Origin: Ceratopteris richardii
Taxonomy: Eukaryota; Streptophyta; Polypodiopsida; Polypodiales; Pteridaceae
Direction of reading: 5' to 3'
Assembly: GCA_020310875.1 (NCBI GenBank)
Contig: CM035415.1
Coordinates: 195,114,432 to 195,178,431 of the forward strand
Length of the DNA stretch: 64,000 nucleotides
Position numbers and translations under genes: made by a program. Under the pieces are notes generated by a model, which made no database searches, was not told the DNA's origin, and saw only the letters and a program-made list of their open reading frames with translations. Below, one piece after another: positions 30,791 to 40,451 of this stretch; position 1 is the stretch's first letter; every line of letters starts with the position of its first letter.

Positions 30791-33700
30791 CTAATTTTCT
30801 TCTAAGGGGAAAGAAGGAAATATTTTTTTGTCATTTTCAAAATTCCAAAGATAGGTCCACTGTAGATTATCCCTCTTCCATTGACCCAATTCTGATTTTT
30901 TCACCCAGTAATGTTTTACTCCATTTGTCCTTCTGTTATGGAAATATCCATGCTCTGTGGATGAACATTTTGTGACACTTTTTGGCTTCCATATCCATTT
31001 TGTTCTAATTTCCTGTTTTGGTGAGCAATAACTGTGCATGACCTGTTTCCATATTCCTCTTGTTCTGATTTGTTGATATTGCAAATTTGGCAATAATAGT
31101 CTTCTTTGTTTTGTCTCCTCATCCACCTTTACCTCTTCAGTCTTTTGTTGGTCTTGAGTGTATGAAGCTTGATCACTTTGTATTGTCAAAATGTTCCTGT
31201 CCTCCATTGAGAAAGTAAATCCTTCGAGATCTGGGTCATGAACATCCATATGAACTACCTGTTCTTCATTACTCAGAAAGAACATTAAAAACTTTTTGTC
31301 CTTGATGGTCAAATTAAGCTTCATTTTTTCAAAATTTAAGATGACTTTACCTTGTTTGAGCCATGGTTGCCCTAAAATCAGCTTTTCAGCCATTAAATGG
31401 TCTGGCCACTCTTCACAATCTATCTCCATATATTCATTATTAAATTTAACTTTAATAGAAAGTGAAGATATGCTCTGAATTCTTTTCCCTCCCAGGGTTT
31501 TGATCAAAATTCTGCTTTCAGCTCTCTTAAGGTTAAACTTATTGATCAAGGCTGAGCTAATTAGATTCACTTGAGCTCCTGAATCTATCAAAACCCTTAT
31601 GTTTTCATTCTGATAATTCATCATAATCAAAGGCAAATGTTCTTTTTGCTTTAGAGTGTTTTCACATAAGCACACTTGTTTCAATTTTCTAATTCTCTCT
31701 TTGGCTTCTAGTTGAGCCTCCTTTCTAATACTTTCTTCTTCTTTCTTTTCTTTCTCCTGGTCTCTTTCTATTTCTTTGTGTTTATGTTCCTTGTATTTGC
31801 CTGAGATTTTGTCTTTGATTGCATCCTCAGCTTTTACTGTTTCCAAATATTGTGATTTTCCTTCTTTTAATATCATTTCTTGATTTTGATCCTCTTCTGT
31901 TTTTGATACTCCTATCATGTGTATGCCAATGTGGAAAATATCAAATCCTTCCTCATTTTGGAATTCCACTCCCACATATTCCTCACTGGCCAAATCCATG
32001 GTAGCTAAGATTTGATTCCATCCATAAGGCTCAAACTCTTCATCTTTGAATTGTTGAGGCACATAACTCTCATCTTGTATTTCTCTTTCTTCCACACAAT
32101 CTTCTCTTCTTAACTTCCTTTTCCTATTTGTGATATTTCTTAATATGTTACACTTCCAAACTCCTAATTCACCCTCTTCCTGATCCTCCCTCTCTGATTC
32201 TTCACTTTCTTGTTGATTTTGATGTATTTTATACCATTCTCTAGGAGATATGTCACAATAGTGGCCATTTCTTAAGTTTACTCTTGTTATTCTCCCCTGG
32301 TTCTGAAGATACAAACAATCATTACCCCAATCTTGTACAATTTGCATTTGTCTCATGAAGGGTCTTCCTAGGATAATTTCATAAGATGTGGATTGTGGAA
32401 ATTCTACTATAGCAAAGGTGTGCTCTATTTCTATGCCGCATATGTCCACAATCACTTTCTCCCAATTTCCTAGGGTTTTTTCTATATGTCCATCTGCAAG
32501 TTGTAATCTCATTTTAGTGGGTAGTAATTCATTTCTTCCCCATTTCTCCCAGGTTTGTTTAGTCATTATAGCCACTCCTGATCCACTATCCAAAATGGCT
32601 TTTGCTGAATGTTTTCCATATTGTAATTTTAAGGTTGAATTCCCTTCTTCTCCTTCACAATATCCTCCTATTTTGTCAATAGGAATATACCATAGTTCCT
32701 CTAATTCTTGTGTTGGTGAATGAAGGTTTCCAGATATTGTTTCTCCTTTGTTCATCTTGTTTTGTAGGTGAGGATTTTGTTTCAACAAATTTTCCCATGT
32801 TGTATGACATGTAATACTACAATGTTCATCTAAGATCATTTGGAATGTTATTTGTGGATTTCCTTCTTTATCATCTTCCTTGGTTTTTGTTTTTTCATGC
32901 TGATCAAATGTTCTCCGAGAGCTGTCTTCTTCCCCTAATCTGAGTTGTGTTTCCTGGATAATTTGTTTGCATTTTAGCATCCTTTCATGCTCTAAATCCG
33001 GTATGGGATAAGCCATTGCATGATCTGCAGGGCTTGGTCCCTCTTGAATCCTTCCTTTATAGGCTTTGATGAGGGTGTCTAGGCTCTGAGAATTTCCTAA
33101 TTCAGACAGATTCTGGGTCTTTTGAGGAGAAGTATGTTTTGAATTTGTTTGTTCCTGATTGTCTTCTTCCAGACTTTTGCCCACTTTCCTTTTCTTTTCC
33201 CATTTCCCTTTTTGTCTATTTTTCTTCCCTTTTGATGTAGAACCCTCATTTTGTTCTTTAATTGTTCCTTGTTGTTTGGCTTGTGCCCTTGTTATAACAT
33301 TAAGTTCAATTTGATCATTGTCACTCAATTCCTCTTGTTCCATAATTTTAACTGTTTTTAAAGGTATGTTATTAGGTGTGTTCTGTTGTTTTTGGGGATT
33401 TTTTGGACAGTCCTTGATCAGATGTTCTCTACCACAATCCTTACAGTATGCTCCCTCTATCCTGAATGTTGGAGGTTGTGGACAATCTCTAATGAAATGC
33501 TCTCCCCCACACCTATAACATGTTATCTTTGGTCCCCCTTTGAATTGAGGTTTTTGATTGGACATGTAGTTGTTGGTAATGTACATGAATGTTGCTGTGT
33601 CCATTTCAATTTTTCCAGTTCCCAAATCTAGGGCTTTAAGCTCAGGTTCCCTTATTTCATAATCTTCCCATTCTTCCTGATGTCCCTCACTCCATTGATA

Positions 33701-35233
33701 CTCTTCCTTATAAGGTGATCTGAATCTTGAATTTCCTTCGTCAATGGGTGTATATTTGACTGGTACCACATTAGTTGGAATAGGAGGTTGTTGTCCCAAT
33801 ACTGGTCTTGGTTGCTCAGTATAACCTGATTCCCTCTGAGCCATGTAGTCTCTTTCCTTGACAGGTTGTTTGTTATAGAAGCATTCCTCCCTGGTATGGT
33901 TTGTCCATTTTCTCTCTAGTGTACAATACTTGAGTGTCTTCCTATCTTGTAAGTGTTGTGGTTTCTGATAAGGGCATTGTTGTGCCAGATGATTTTCTCC
34001 ACAAATATAACATTTCTTGTTTGTGTTTATCCTAGAGTTTATCAGATTAGTTTTAGTGCTTACCTCTAGGGCTTTAGCAATAGCCTGAGCCAACTCTTCT
34101 GCTGGAGGAATTTTGTCTTCATAAGATCTTGGTTGATCAAATGCTAACAAATCTTGACCTCTGTTGTCCTCCAAATCTATTGCTTCCTTAACACAGGCTG
34201 CTAAATCAGGACATCTCCTATAGTACACTAGGGTCCTTAATTGGGCACTTCTCAAACCCTCAATGAATAAGGATACTTGTTTTGCCATGGAAGGTACTTC
34301 TTCTCTTGGGCATCTATCAATGTACTGTTTAAACCTTCTGGCTGCTTCTCTAACATTTTCCTCCTTTTGTTGTTTGAAGCTGTGTATCAATGTGGCTGTA
34401 CTATGTTTGATTCCAGTCTTAGAGAATTCACCAATGAAAGCTTCTAAGAAAGATTCAATGTCTAGGTACATTTCTTTTCTCAAAGGAATGAACCATGATA
34501 AGGCTGGCCCTGTTAGGGTTAGACCAAATGCCTCAAATTGTACCTTGTAATCTTCTACTTCCTCTGCTCTAATCAGTTGTCTAAATTCTGCAGCATGAGC
34601 ATGAGGATCTGAATACCCTTCATATTGGTTCTTCATGCATTTGGCTACTTGGTATGGTCTAAGCATCCTACCCTGACGTTGCCAATGAGGTCTTCTTCTG
34701 AGTGGGAAGTCATTGTATCCTTCTGGTTCTTTGTCAAAGGGATTTGGTGAAGCATGTGTCCTTCTCCCATGATGTTGCTCATTATTAGTGTAGTTTTCAT
34801 TTGGTCTAGGTATATCTGGTTGTCCCATGTTATGTTCCCAAGGTCCTTTGTCAGCACATTGCCCTAGATCATTTGAATTTTCTGGGTCTTGAGAGAAGAT
34901 GTATACACATCCTTGCCTGTCTTCATATCTTCCATCTTTGAATTGGGCTACTGGAGTTATATTCAGGGGAACTTCTAAATTTCTCAGTCTAATGAGGAAT
35001 TTATGCATTCCATCCTGGTATACATAGGTTCCAAACCTATTTGTATACATGTATTTAAGGATGTTTCTAAAATCCCCAGTTTCTATTGACTCATTTGTTT
35101 CATTTAGGTTTTCCATGTTATTTTCTTGGCCTAAACTTCTTTCTGATCTTTTACTACTTCCTGGCTCTTTTTCCTTCCTTGTTAGGTCTTGTTTAGGAAG
35201 TGAATTTATTTTATTTCCAGACCTTAGTATCAT
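30791..35233 (-). CDS. gag: Element C gag with two protease domains, RT and integrase deleted in frame
   Basis: An intact frame of 1480 residues starts MILRSGNKI. A capsid-like domain lies at about residues 195-370 (LRPYQVAKCMKNQYEGYSDP). Zinc clusters are CYICGENHLAQQC (about 407), CYRCGGEHFIRDC (about 568) and CKDCGREHLIKDC (about 598). A first protease has LDSGSGVAIM (about 880). The sequence then passes from the post-protease linker (EEGFDIFHIG) straight to the helix normally found after integrase (RKEAQLEAKERIRK, about 1170) and a second protease, LIDSGAQVNLISS (about 1215). The tail has W-x-x-K repeats. The join near 31,750 removed about 3.5 kb relative to A and D without breaking the frame. 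Both protease motifs keep D-S-G. Confidence 0.92.
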   Translation of the reverse strand: MILRSGNKINSLPKQDLTRKEKEPGSSKRSERSLGQENNMENLNETNESIETGDFRNILKYMYTNRFGTYVYQDGMHKFLIRLRNLEVPLNITPVAQFKDGRYEDRQGCVYIFSQDPENSNDLGQCADKGPWEHNMGQPDIPRPNENYTNNEQHHGRRTHASPNPFDKEPEGYNDFPLRRRPHWQRQGRMLRPYQVAKCMKNQYEGYSDPHAHAAEFRQLIRAEEVEDYKVQFEAFGLTLTGPALSWFIPLRKEMYLDIESFLEAFIGEFSKTGIKHSTATLIHSFKQQKEENVREAARRFKQYIDRCPREEVPSMAKQVSLFIEGLRSAQLRTLVYYRRCPDLAACVKEAIDLEDNRGQDLLAFDQPRSYEDKIPPAEELAQAIAKALEVSTKTNLINSRINTNKKCYICGENHLAQQCPYQKPQHLQDRKTLKYCTLERKWTNHTREECFYNKQPVKERDYMAQRESGYTEQPRPVLGQQPPIPTNVVPVKYTPIDEGNSRFRSPYKEEYQWSEGHQEEWEDYEIREPELKALDLGTGKIEMDTATFMYITNNYMSNQKPQFKGGPKITCYRCGGEHFIRDCPQPPTFRIEGAYCKDCGREHLIKDCPKNPQKQQNTPNNIPLKTVKIMEQEELSDNDQIELNVITRAQAKQQGTIKEQNEGSTSKGKKNRQKGKWEKKRKVGKSLEEDNQEQTNSKHTSPQKTQNLSELGNSQSLDTLIKAYKGRIQEGPSPADHAMAYPIPDLEHERMLKCKQIIQETQLRLGEEDSSRRTFDQHEKTKTKEDDKEGNPQITFQMILDEHCSITCHTTWENLLKQNPHLQNKMNKGETISGNLHSPTQELEELWYIPIDKIGGYCEGEEGNSTLKLQYGKHSAKAILDSGSGVAIMTKQTWEKWGRNELLPTKMRLQLADGHIEKTLGNWEKVIVDICGIEIEHTFAIVEFPQSTSYEIILGRPFMRQMQIVQDWGNDCLYLQNQGRITRVNLRNGHYCDISPREWYKIHQNQQESEESEREDQEEGELGVWKCNILRNITNRKRKLRREDCVEEREIQDESYVPQQFKDEEFEPYGWNQILATMDLASEEYVGVEFQNEEGFDIFHIGIHMIGVSKTEEDQNQEMILKEGKSQYLETVKAEDAIKDKISGKYKEHKHKEIERDQEKEKKEEESIRKEAQLEAKERIRKLKQVCLCENTLKQKEHLPLIMMNYQNENIRVLIDSGAQVNLISSALINKFNLKRAESRILIKTLGGKRIQSISSLSIKVKFNNEYMEIDCEEWPDHLMAEKLILGQPWLKQGKVILNFEKMKLNLTIKDKKFLMFFLSNEEQVVHMDVHDPDLEGFTFSMEDRNILTIQSDQASYTQDQQKTEEVKVDEETKQRRLLLPNLQYQQIRTRGIWKQVMHSYCSPKQEIRTKWIWKPKSVTKCSSTEHGYFHNRRTNGVKHYWVKKSELGQWKRDNLQWTYLWNFENDKKIFPSFPLEEN

Positions 35234-35379
35234 TCAACTATTTTTGACGAATTTCTAATACTCAAAAGAGTGTTTGTCACAGTTTCCTAACCAATATATT
35301 GGTTTTCCACAATTTTCTGTCCAAAATTGTGTGTGTTTTAATTTTCTTCCTATGTTTTGTGCTTTTCACAACTTCTTAA

Positions 35380-36330
35380 TGAATTTAGGGTTTTTTCACG
35401 ATTTTCTACTGCCAGTAGTGTTTTTTCACGATTTTCAGATGAAAATCGTGTTTTTTCACGATTTTATGATGCAATTAGACTTTTCCACGATTTTCTGATG
35501 GATTTGGGGTTTTTCACGATTTTCTGATGAAAATCGTGTTTTTCACGATTTTGTGCCTACTTGTGAGTTTTTCACGATTTTGTGTTGAAAATCGTGTTTT
35601 TCACGATTTTCTACCTACTTGTGAGTTTTTCACGATTTTCTGTTGAAAATCGTGTTTTTCACGATTTTCTACCTACTTGTGAGTTTTTCACGATTTTCTG
35701 TTGAAAATCGTGTTTTTCACGATTTTCTACCTACTTATGAGTTTTTTCACGATTTTCTGTTGAAAATCGTGTTTTTCACGATTTTCTACCTACTTATGAG
35801 TTTTTTCACGATTTTCTGTTGAAAATCGTGTTTTTCACGATTTTGTGTTCAAAATCGAGTTTTCTACGATTTTGTGTCAAAATCGTGTTTTTTGCGATTT
35901 TGTGTCAAAATCGTGTTTTTTGCAATTTTGTGTCAAAATCGTGTTTTTCACGATTTTGTGTCAAAATCGTGTTTTTTGCAATTTTGTGTCAAAATCGTGT
36001 TTTTCACGATTTTGTGTCAAAATCGTGTTTTTCACGATTTTGTGTCAAAATCGTGTTTTTTGCAATTTTGTGTCAAAATCGTGTTTTTCACGATTTTGTG
36101 TCAAAATCGTGTTCTTCACGATTTTGTGTCAAAATCGTGTTTTTTGCGATTTTGTTCACAAAATCGTGTTTTCCACGATTTTGTTCCCAGACAATCGTGA
36201 TTGCTCACAGATTGTAAAAAACACGATTTTCTTATGAAAATCGCGTTCTGGGAATCGCGATGTTGATGACACTTTTCACAGAATCGCGATTTTGAGTTAA
36301 AACTCAGAATCGCGATTTTGTCCAAAATTT
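35380..36330 (-). repeat. Hairpin-repeat array in the leader of element C
   Basis: Near-tandem units of about 28 bases alternate CACGATTTTGTGTC and AAAATCGTGTTTTT. Neighbouring words pair as CACGATTTTC-TGTT-GAAAATCGTG or CACGATTTTG-TGT-CAAAATCGTG, with 10-bp arms. The left part has a longer period with CTACCTACTTGTGAG spacers. Some units change to TCGCGATTTTG. Open frames on the plus strand here are artefacts of the repeat. Confidence 0.9.
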
Positions 36331-36459
36331 GGCAGATTTTCAACTTATTGTTTTTTTCAATATTTTTTCATCTATAGAATCGCCTTATCAAAATTTTAAC
36401 ATGCAATGAAGCAACTAAAGCAAAAACTAATGATTCCTTAGTAAAAACTCAAGAATTCA

Positions 36460-37390
36460 GAAAATCGCGATTCTGTCCTCCTCTGATTTTTTTCTATTTT
36501 TTGATGTTATTTTCCACTTAAAACCAAAAATATGTGTTCAAAAATGATGTTAGGATTCTTACCTTTCTTGCTTGGGTGAAAATTGCTCCAAAATCCACTG
36601 TTTGCAGAAAGTCGCGATTCTGGCAGCTCTGCTCACTCTCTCTCTCCCTCACTCTCACTCTCAAATGAGTTTTTTCTTCAATTATCTGCTTATATAGTGC
36701 TCAAAAAATCACGATTTTGTACTCAGAAAGTCGCGATTTTGTTCAAGTTTCAGTTTTTCACACTCTTTCAATTATTCCTCCTCACTTACTCAATCCACCT
36801 AATCTTCCTTACACTTCCTTGTCTCAATGTACCCAAATTTACCACAGATTCCAAAAAACTTTCTTTACAGAAAATCGCGATTTTGTGTAAAGAATCGTGT
36901 TTTTTCTGTAGATCTTTTCTTGTGCAAATTTTGAGTATTCTATGTCCTTGCCTTCTCTCAATATCCTTCACAACTTCAATACATGAGTCACCTGAAAAGT
37001 TATTTCAAAACAACACTTTTTACAGAAAATCGCGATTCTGTTCAGAGAATCGTGTTTTCTAATTTTCTGGGTTTTTTGATAACTTTTTTATTTTTTAAAC
37101 TTTCTTTCTCTTTGTTTTGCTTCAATTCCTTCTTTTCTTTGTAATTAACTCTGCTCCTGAATTTTTGCACCAAAATCACAATCTTCCTCAGAGAATCGCG
37201 ACTTTGTGCAGAAAGTCGTGTTTTTCTCTATTTTTGATTTTATGCCACTTTGAGTAGTTTTTTCTTCTTGATTACCTTCAAAACCCTTCAACAACTTCAA
37301 TTCAACTTTCACTTAAAATGTTATTTCAAAATCAATCACTTTTTTCAGAAAGTCGCGATTCTGTGCAGAGAATCGTGTTTTTTTTAATTT
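36460..37390 (-). repeat. Dispersed TCGCGATT words in the distal leader of C
   Basis: Paired words such as AGAAAATCGCGATTTTG and AGAATCGTGTTTTTT recur about once per 150-200 bases (near 36465, 36610, 36725, 36870, 37025, 37190 and 37350). They sit in otherwise unique AT-rich sequence. They look like a diluted version of the main array. Confidence 0.7.
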
Positions 37391-38170
37391 TCTGGTTTTT
37401 TGATCATTTTTTGTTTTCTTTTCCAGTTTTCCACAATCACTCCTAACCACAACACCTCACTTCAACTTCTTATCAAGAAAAGAAATTTGTTTGATTGTTT
37501 TTTATGAGTTTTGTGAATTTGTTTGGTATTTTTGCCCTAAAAATAAAGGTGAACACTTTACTTAGGGTTTCTGGTTTTGGAAATCAACTGATCCTATGGT
37601 TCTTGATTGGTTATGAGTTTCTATGTCCTTAGCTATCACTAAAGTACCAAAGAAAGGTTCTCCAATGAGAAAGTGTTATGAAAGGCAATCAAATTTTGTA
37701 AAGATAAACTCAATCATATGTTTTTTTCAAAATGCAGAACAACTCAAGATTTAATGCTCAGACTTGGTGAACAACTGAATCCCTCATTCTTACATCTAGC
37801 TACTTTAATTGTCCTTTCCTTAATAACACCATGTTATCTTCCCAAGATCACCCATGGTGTCTAGTACTTGGGCAAAAAGAAATCTAGAAATGCAAAAATA
37901 GATTCAAGTTACCTCCATCTTCAGCTCCTTGGCTCAAATCCTCCACACACCTGCACTTTTACTTCACCAATATGATGAGCAACTATCAATTTACAAAGAT
38001 TTCAGCACTTCCACTTCTACAAGACATCCATTGCTTTCTTCTTCCCTAAAGACAAACAATGATATCTACCTATCCATGTGCACTTTTCCTAATTGATGAG
38101 CTTTACCTTGTTCACCATCATCAACTGAAGATCCAGCAAAGGTCCAACTTCAAAGAAGTTCTTGGAATGT

Positions 38171-38188
38171 TCCCCGGCAACGGCGCCA
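38171..38188 (-). promoter_or_regulatory. Primer binding site of C (tRNA-Asp type)
   Basis: On the minus strand TGGCGCCGTTGCCGGGGA matches the 3' end of plant tRNA-Asp over 18 bases, identical to D. It lies five bases inside the 5' LTR. Confidence 0.93.
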
Positions 38189-38193
38189 AAAAA

Positions 38194-39025
38194 TGTTTTG
38201 TTTTGGACTCCAAGTTGTCCTCTCCAATCATGAAGTAACAAAGAATCAACAAATCATCTTTATTTTGTCAATCCTAGGAATATCCATAAGACCACAGCCC
38301 CTTCAAGATAATAGATTCAAGGAAATAAGAGATTGATGGCTGGATTGCTGAGAGAAATTGAAGATGAAGAGAAAATCTTGAGTTTACCATAACTAAGGCA
38401 AATCTCCATCATTTTCTATGTTCTTTATGTCAAAACCATGCCATTTCATTAGCAGAATACAAATATGAACTCAAAATTGAAAAATATCACCTGTATCACA
38501 AAGACGAGACAATCGCGATTCTGTACCAACAGACGATTTTCACAATTTTGGAACTTCCTTCAGTCCTTTTCCACTCATTACAGCAATAGGTCTCTCTCTT
38601 CATACAACTTACTCAGTAATACACAAATGTGACTCACAAACCTCCATGATTAAGCAAGAGACAAGCTCACACATCAAAGGAAATACACTCAACAGGAGAA
38701 AACACGATTTTTGCAGAAACTCTTTCTTCTCTATTGATAGCTTGAGCAAATGACTAACCAACCTCTCCAAAATAGAGAAAATTGACTTATATACATTTTT
38801 AAGTGTCCCTTTTCACACTTGAAATTAGGTCTTTTTCTCTAATTTTCTAAAAAATGCTATCTAAGAGTTTCTAAAAATTCTACAAAAATTACATGAGATC
38901 CTCAACCACATAAGGAAGACTCTTCCTTATTTTTACAACCATTGCATAAATATTTTACAAGTTTTTTGACTTTTTACTAATTTTTTTACATCAAAAATGC
39001 TTTTCCAAGAATACACCTTCCAACA
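38194..39025 (-). repeat. 5' LTR of element C
   Basis: The second 832-base copy, followed by CTTTC at 39026-39030. By eye it differs from the other LTR at two sites (TTTTCAAG/TTTTTAAG and AAAAATTT/AAATATTT). A TATATAAG promoter motif lies on the minus strand at 38793-38786. Confidence 0.95.
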
Positions 39026-39030
39026 CTTTC

Positions 39031-39414
39031 TGATTTGGAAGATCCTCATAACAAGCATGAAGTGCAGACAGGAGATGACACAAAACACTTAGTGGAGAAG
39101 ATAGGTAATGTGAAGACATCAGATGGGAATATGAACCTCTTAAGCAAAGTCTTGTATGTCCCTACAATTACCAAAAATTTAATAAGTGTTGGACAGATTG
39201 TTGAAAAAGGATTGCAGGTTAGATTCAATCGATTTGGAGCATATGTTGAAGACCCAAGGCAAGGCTTTCGAAGGATTGCCAAAGGAGAAAAGACAGGAAG
39301 GCTTTTCACTTTTGAAGTGGAAGATACAAAGAACATAGCTATGTTTAGCTATGGATCTCAAACTCTTACAGAGTTGGAGATATGGCACAAAAGGCTTGCT
39401 CACATTGGTGAGAG
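39031..39414 (+). CDS. pol: Element E protease and pre-integrase piece
   Basis: This 384-base piece between insertions C and H continues the frame of the gag segment. It holds the end of protease (KVLYVPTITKNLISVGQI) and the start of the GAG_pre-integrase zinc region (LEIWHKRLAHIGE). H is inserted next to GAGAG at 39410-39414. No stop occurs in the proper frame. Confidence 0.9.
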
Positions 39415-40437
39415 TGATGGAGAGTGTTAATCTCCAAAAGAATAACCTACTCTTGAATTTAGAACACCTCTATATCAAGAGTAAGTCAAAACCTTCACTA
39501 AATTAGAGGTCCAATCTCCAAATTATCAAAAGTTGACAAATTCTGTGAAGAAGATGAAACACAGAAAGTCTGCTGTACAATTTCTTCTAATTGACCTATC
39601 AAACATGTAAAGTTTTCTATGAAATTTTGTATGGAGTGTTGCCTAGAGATTGCGCACCTCCTCCAAGTTAAAGTTCTTCAAAAGGTTTAGTATAACTTGA
39701 GAAATCAACTTCACAAGTTACCTATGTCTGAATCTGTACTTCTGAGAAGTCGATTTAGACACCCCTAACTTCTTAACTTCAATTCTCTCAGTACAAACCC
39801 CGTTTAAGCAAATGCTTCTAGCCACGAGTACATTACCTTCCAACTTAAAGATTAAGTGCTTTCTTGCACAAAACTTTAAACTATGGAGTGAGAACTGACC
39901 AAAAGATTAAGATCAAAATTTGCGCCTGTTACAGAGAACTGTGAACACTCAACACATATGAATGTTCCTACTTACAATTCTCCTAGCCTCTTTGCAATTA
40001 GACTCTGAAACTCAGGTCACAGGCTCATTAACTAACAACTTAGATATCCTCAAAAGGATTTCTCAATTGATCAAACACAGATGGAGCAGACACGAAAAGA
40101 TCGGGCGCAATATTTCTTCATTAACTCAGAAAAATTACAGTTGAGTGATGAGAGGAAACTCAACTAATTTTTCACATGTCTCATGACATCTATCTTCCTC
40201 ATTCTTGACTTCTATCTATTCTCACATATGCTCTCATATCACGCCTCGACATTTTCATGGTATTTATAGATAAATTTGTACAAGTCTATGACTAATCAAA
40301 GATCTAAGTGAACTATGTACATATGTGTATATTCCTCACATATTCTGAATGTGTCTTCCTTCCAAGCTTCAAGAATTGATCTCATCCTTCATTCTTTAGT
40401 CTTCAAACATTCAATTGGTGATTGATCTGCACCAACA
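39415..40437 (-). repeat. 3' LTR of element H
   Basis: It spans TGATGGAGAG...GCACCAACA on the plus strand. A TATAAATA promoter motif lies on the minus strand at 40268-40261. TSD GAGAG is at 39410-39414. Confidence 0.95.
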
Positions 40438-40451
40438 ACTCCCCCTCAATC
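40438..40451 (-). promoter_or_regulatory. Polypurine tract of element H
   Basis: On the minus strand GATTGAGGGGGAGT ends directly at the LTR start TGTTGGTGC. It overlaps the last codons of pol. Confidence 0.85.

Larger units (their letters stand above)
35234..38170 (-). other. Leader region of element C
   Basis: About 2.9 kb lie between primer site and gag. The gag-proximal part is the main palindrome array (35380-36330). Sparser TCGCGATT words recur at 36460-37390. The remaining 37400-38170 shows no gene and no repeat that I can recognise. Confidence 0.7.
24912..39025 (-). mobile_element. Element C: young non-autonomous gypsy element lacking RT, RNase H and integrase
   Basis: Both LTRs are 832 bases (38194-39025 and 24912-25743), differ at about two sites by eye and are flanked by CTTTC. 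The minus-strand order is LTR, perfect tRNA-Asp primer site, a 2.9-kb leader with palindrome arrays, ORF1 (gag, protease, second protease, tail; 1480 residues), ORF3 homologue (1481 residues in frame), hairpin, PPT, LTR. No RT, RNase H or integrase is encoded anywhere in its 14,114 bases. The undamaged ORFs and near-identical LTRs show recent mobilisation, which must have used enzymes supplied by another element. Confidence 0.95.

Noticed and set aside
35380..36330. Regular short repeats with spacers, superficially like a CRISPR array, and plus-strand ORFs rich in the same residues
   Set aside because: Units are inverted repeats within a retrotransposon leader of a eukaryotic genome; spacers are not unique and there are no cas genes. 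The ORFs are translations of the repeat.
39962..40144. Identical 60-residue ORFs in both H LTRs (also 45381-45563)
   Set aside because: They lie within LTR sequence, have no recognisable domain, and are duplicated only because the LTR is.
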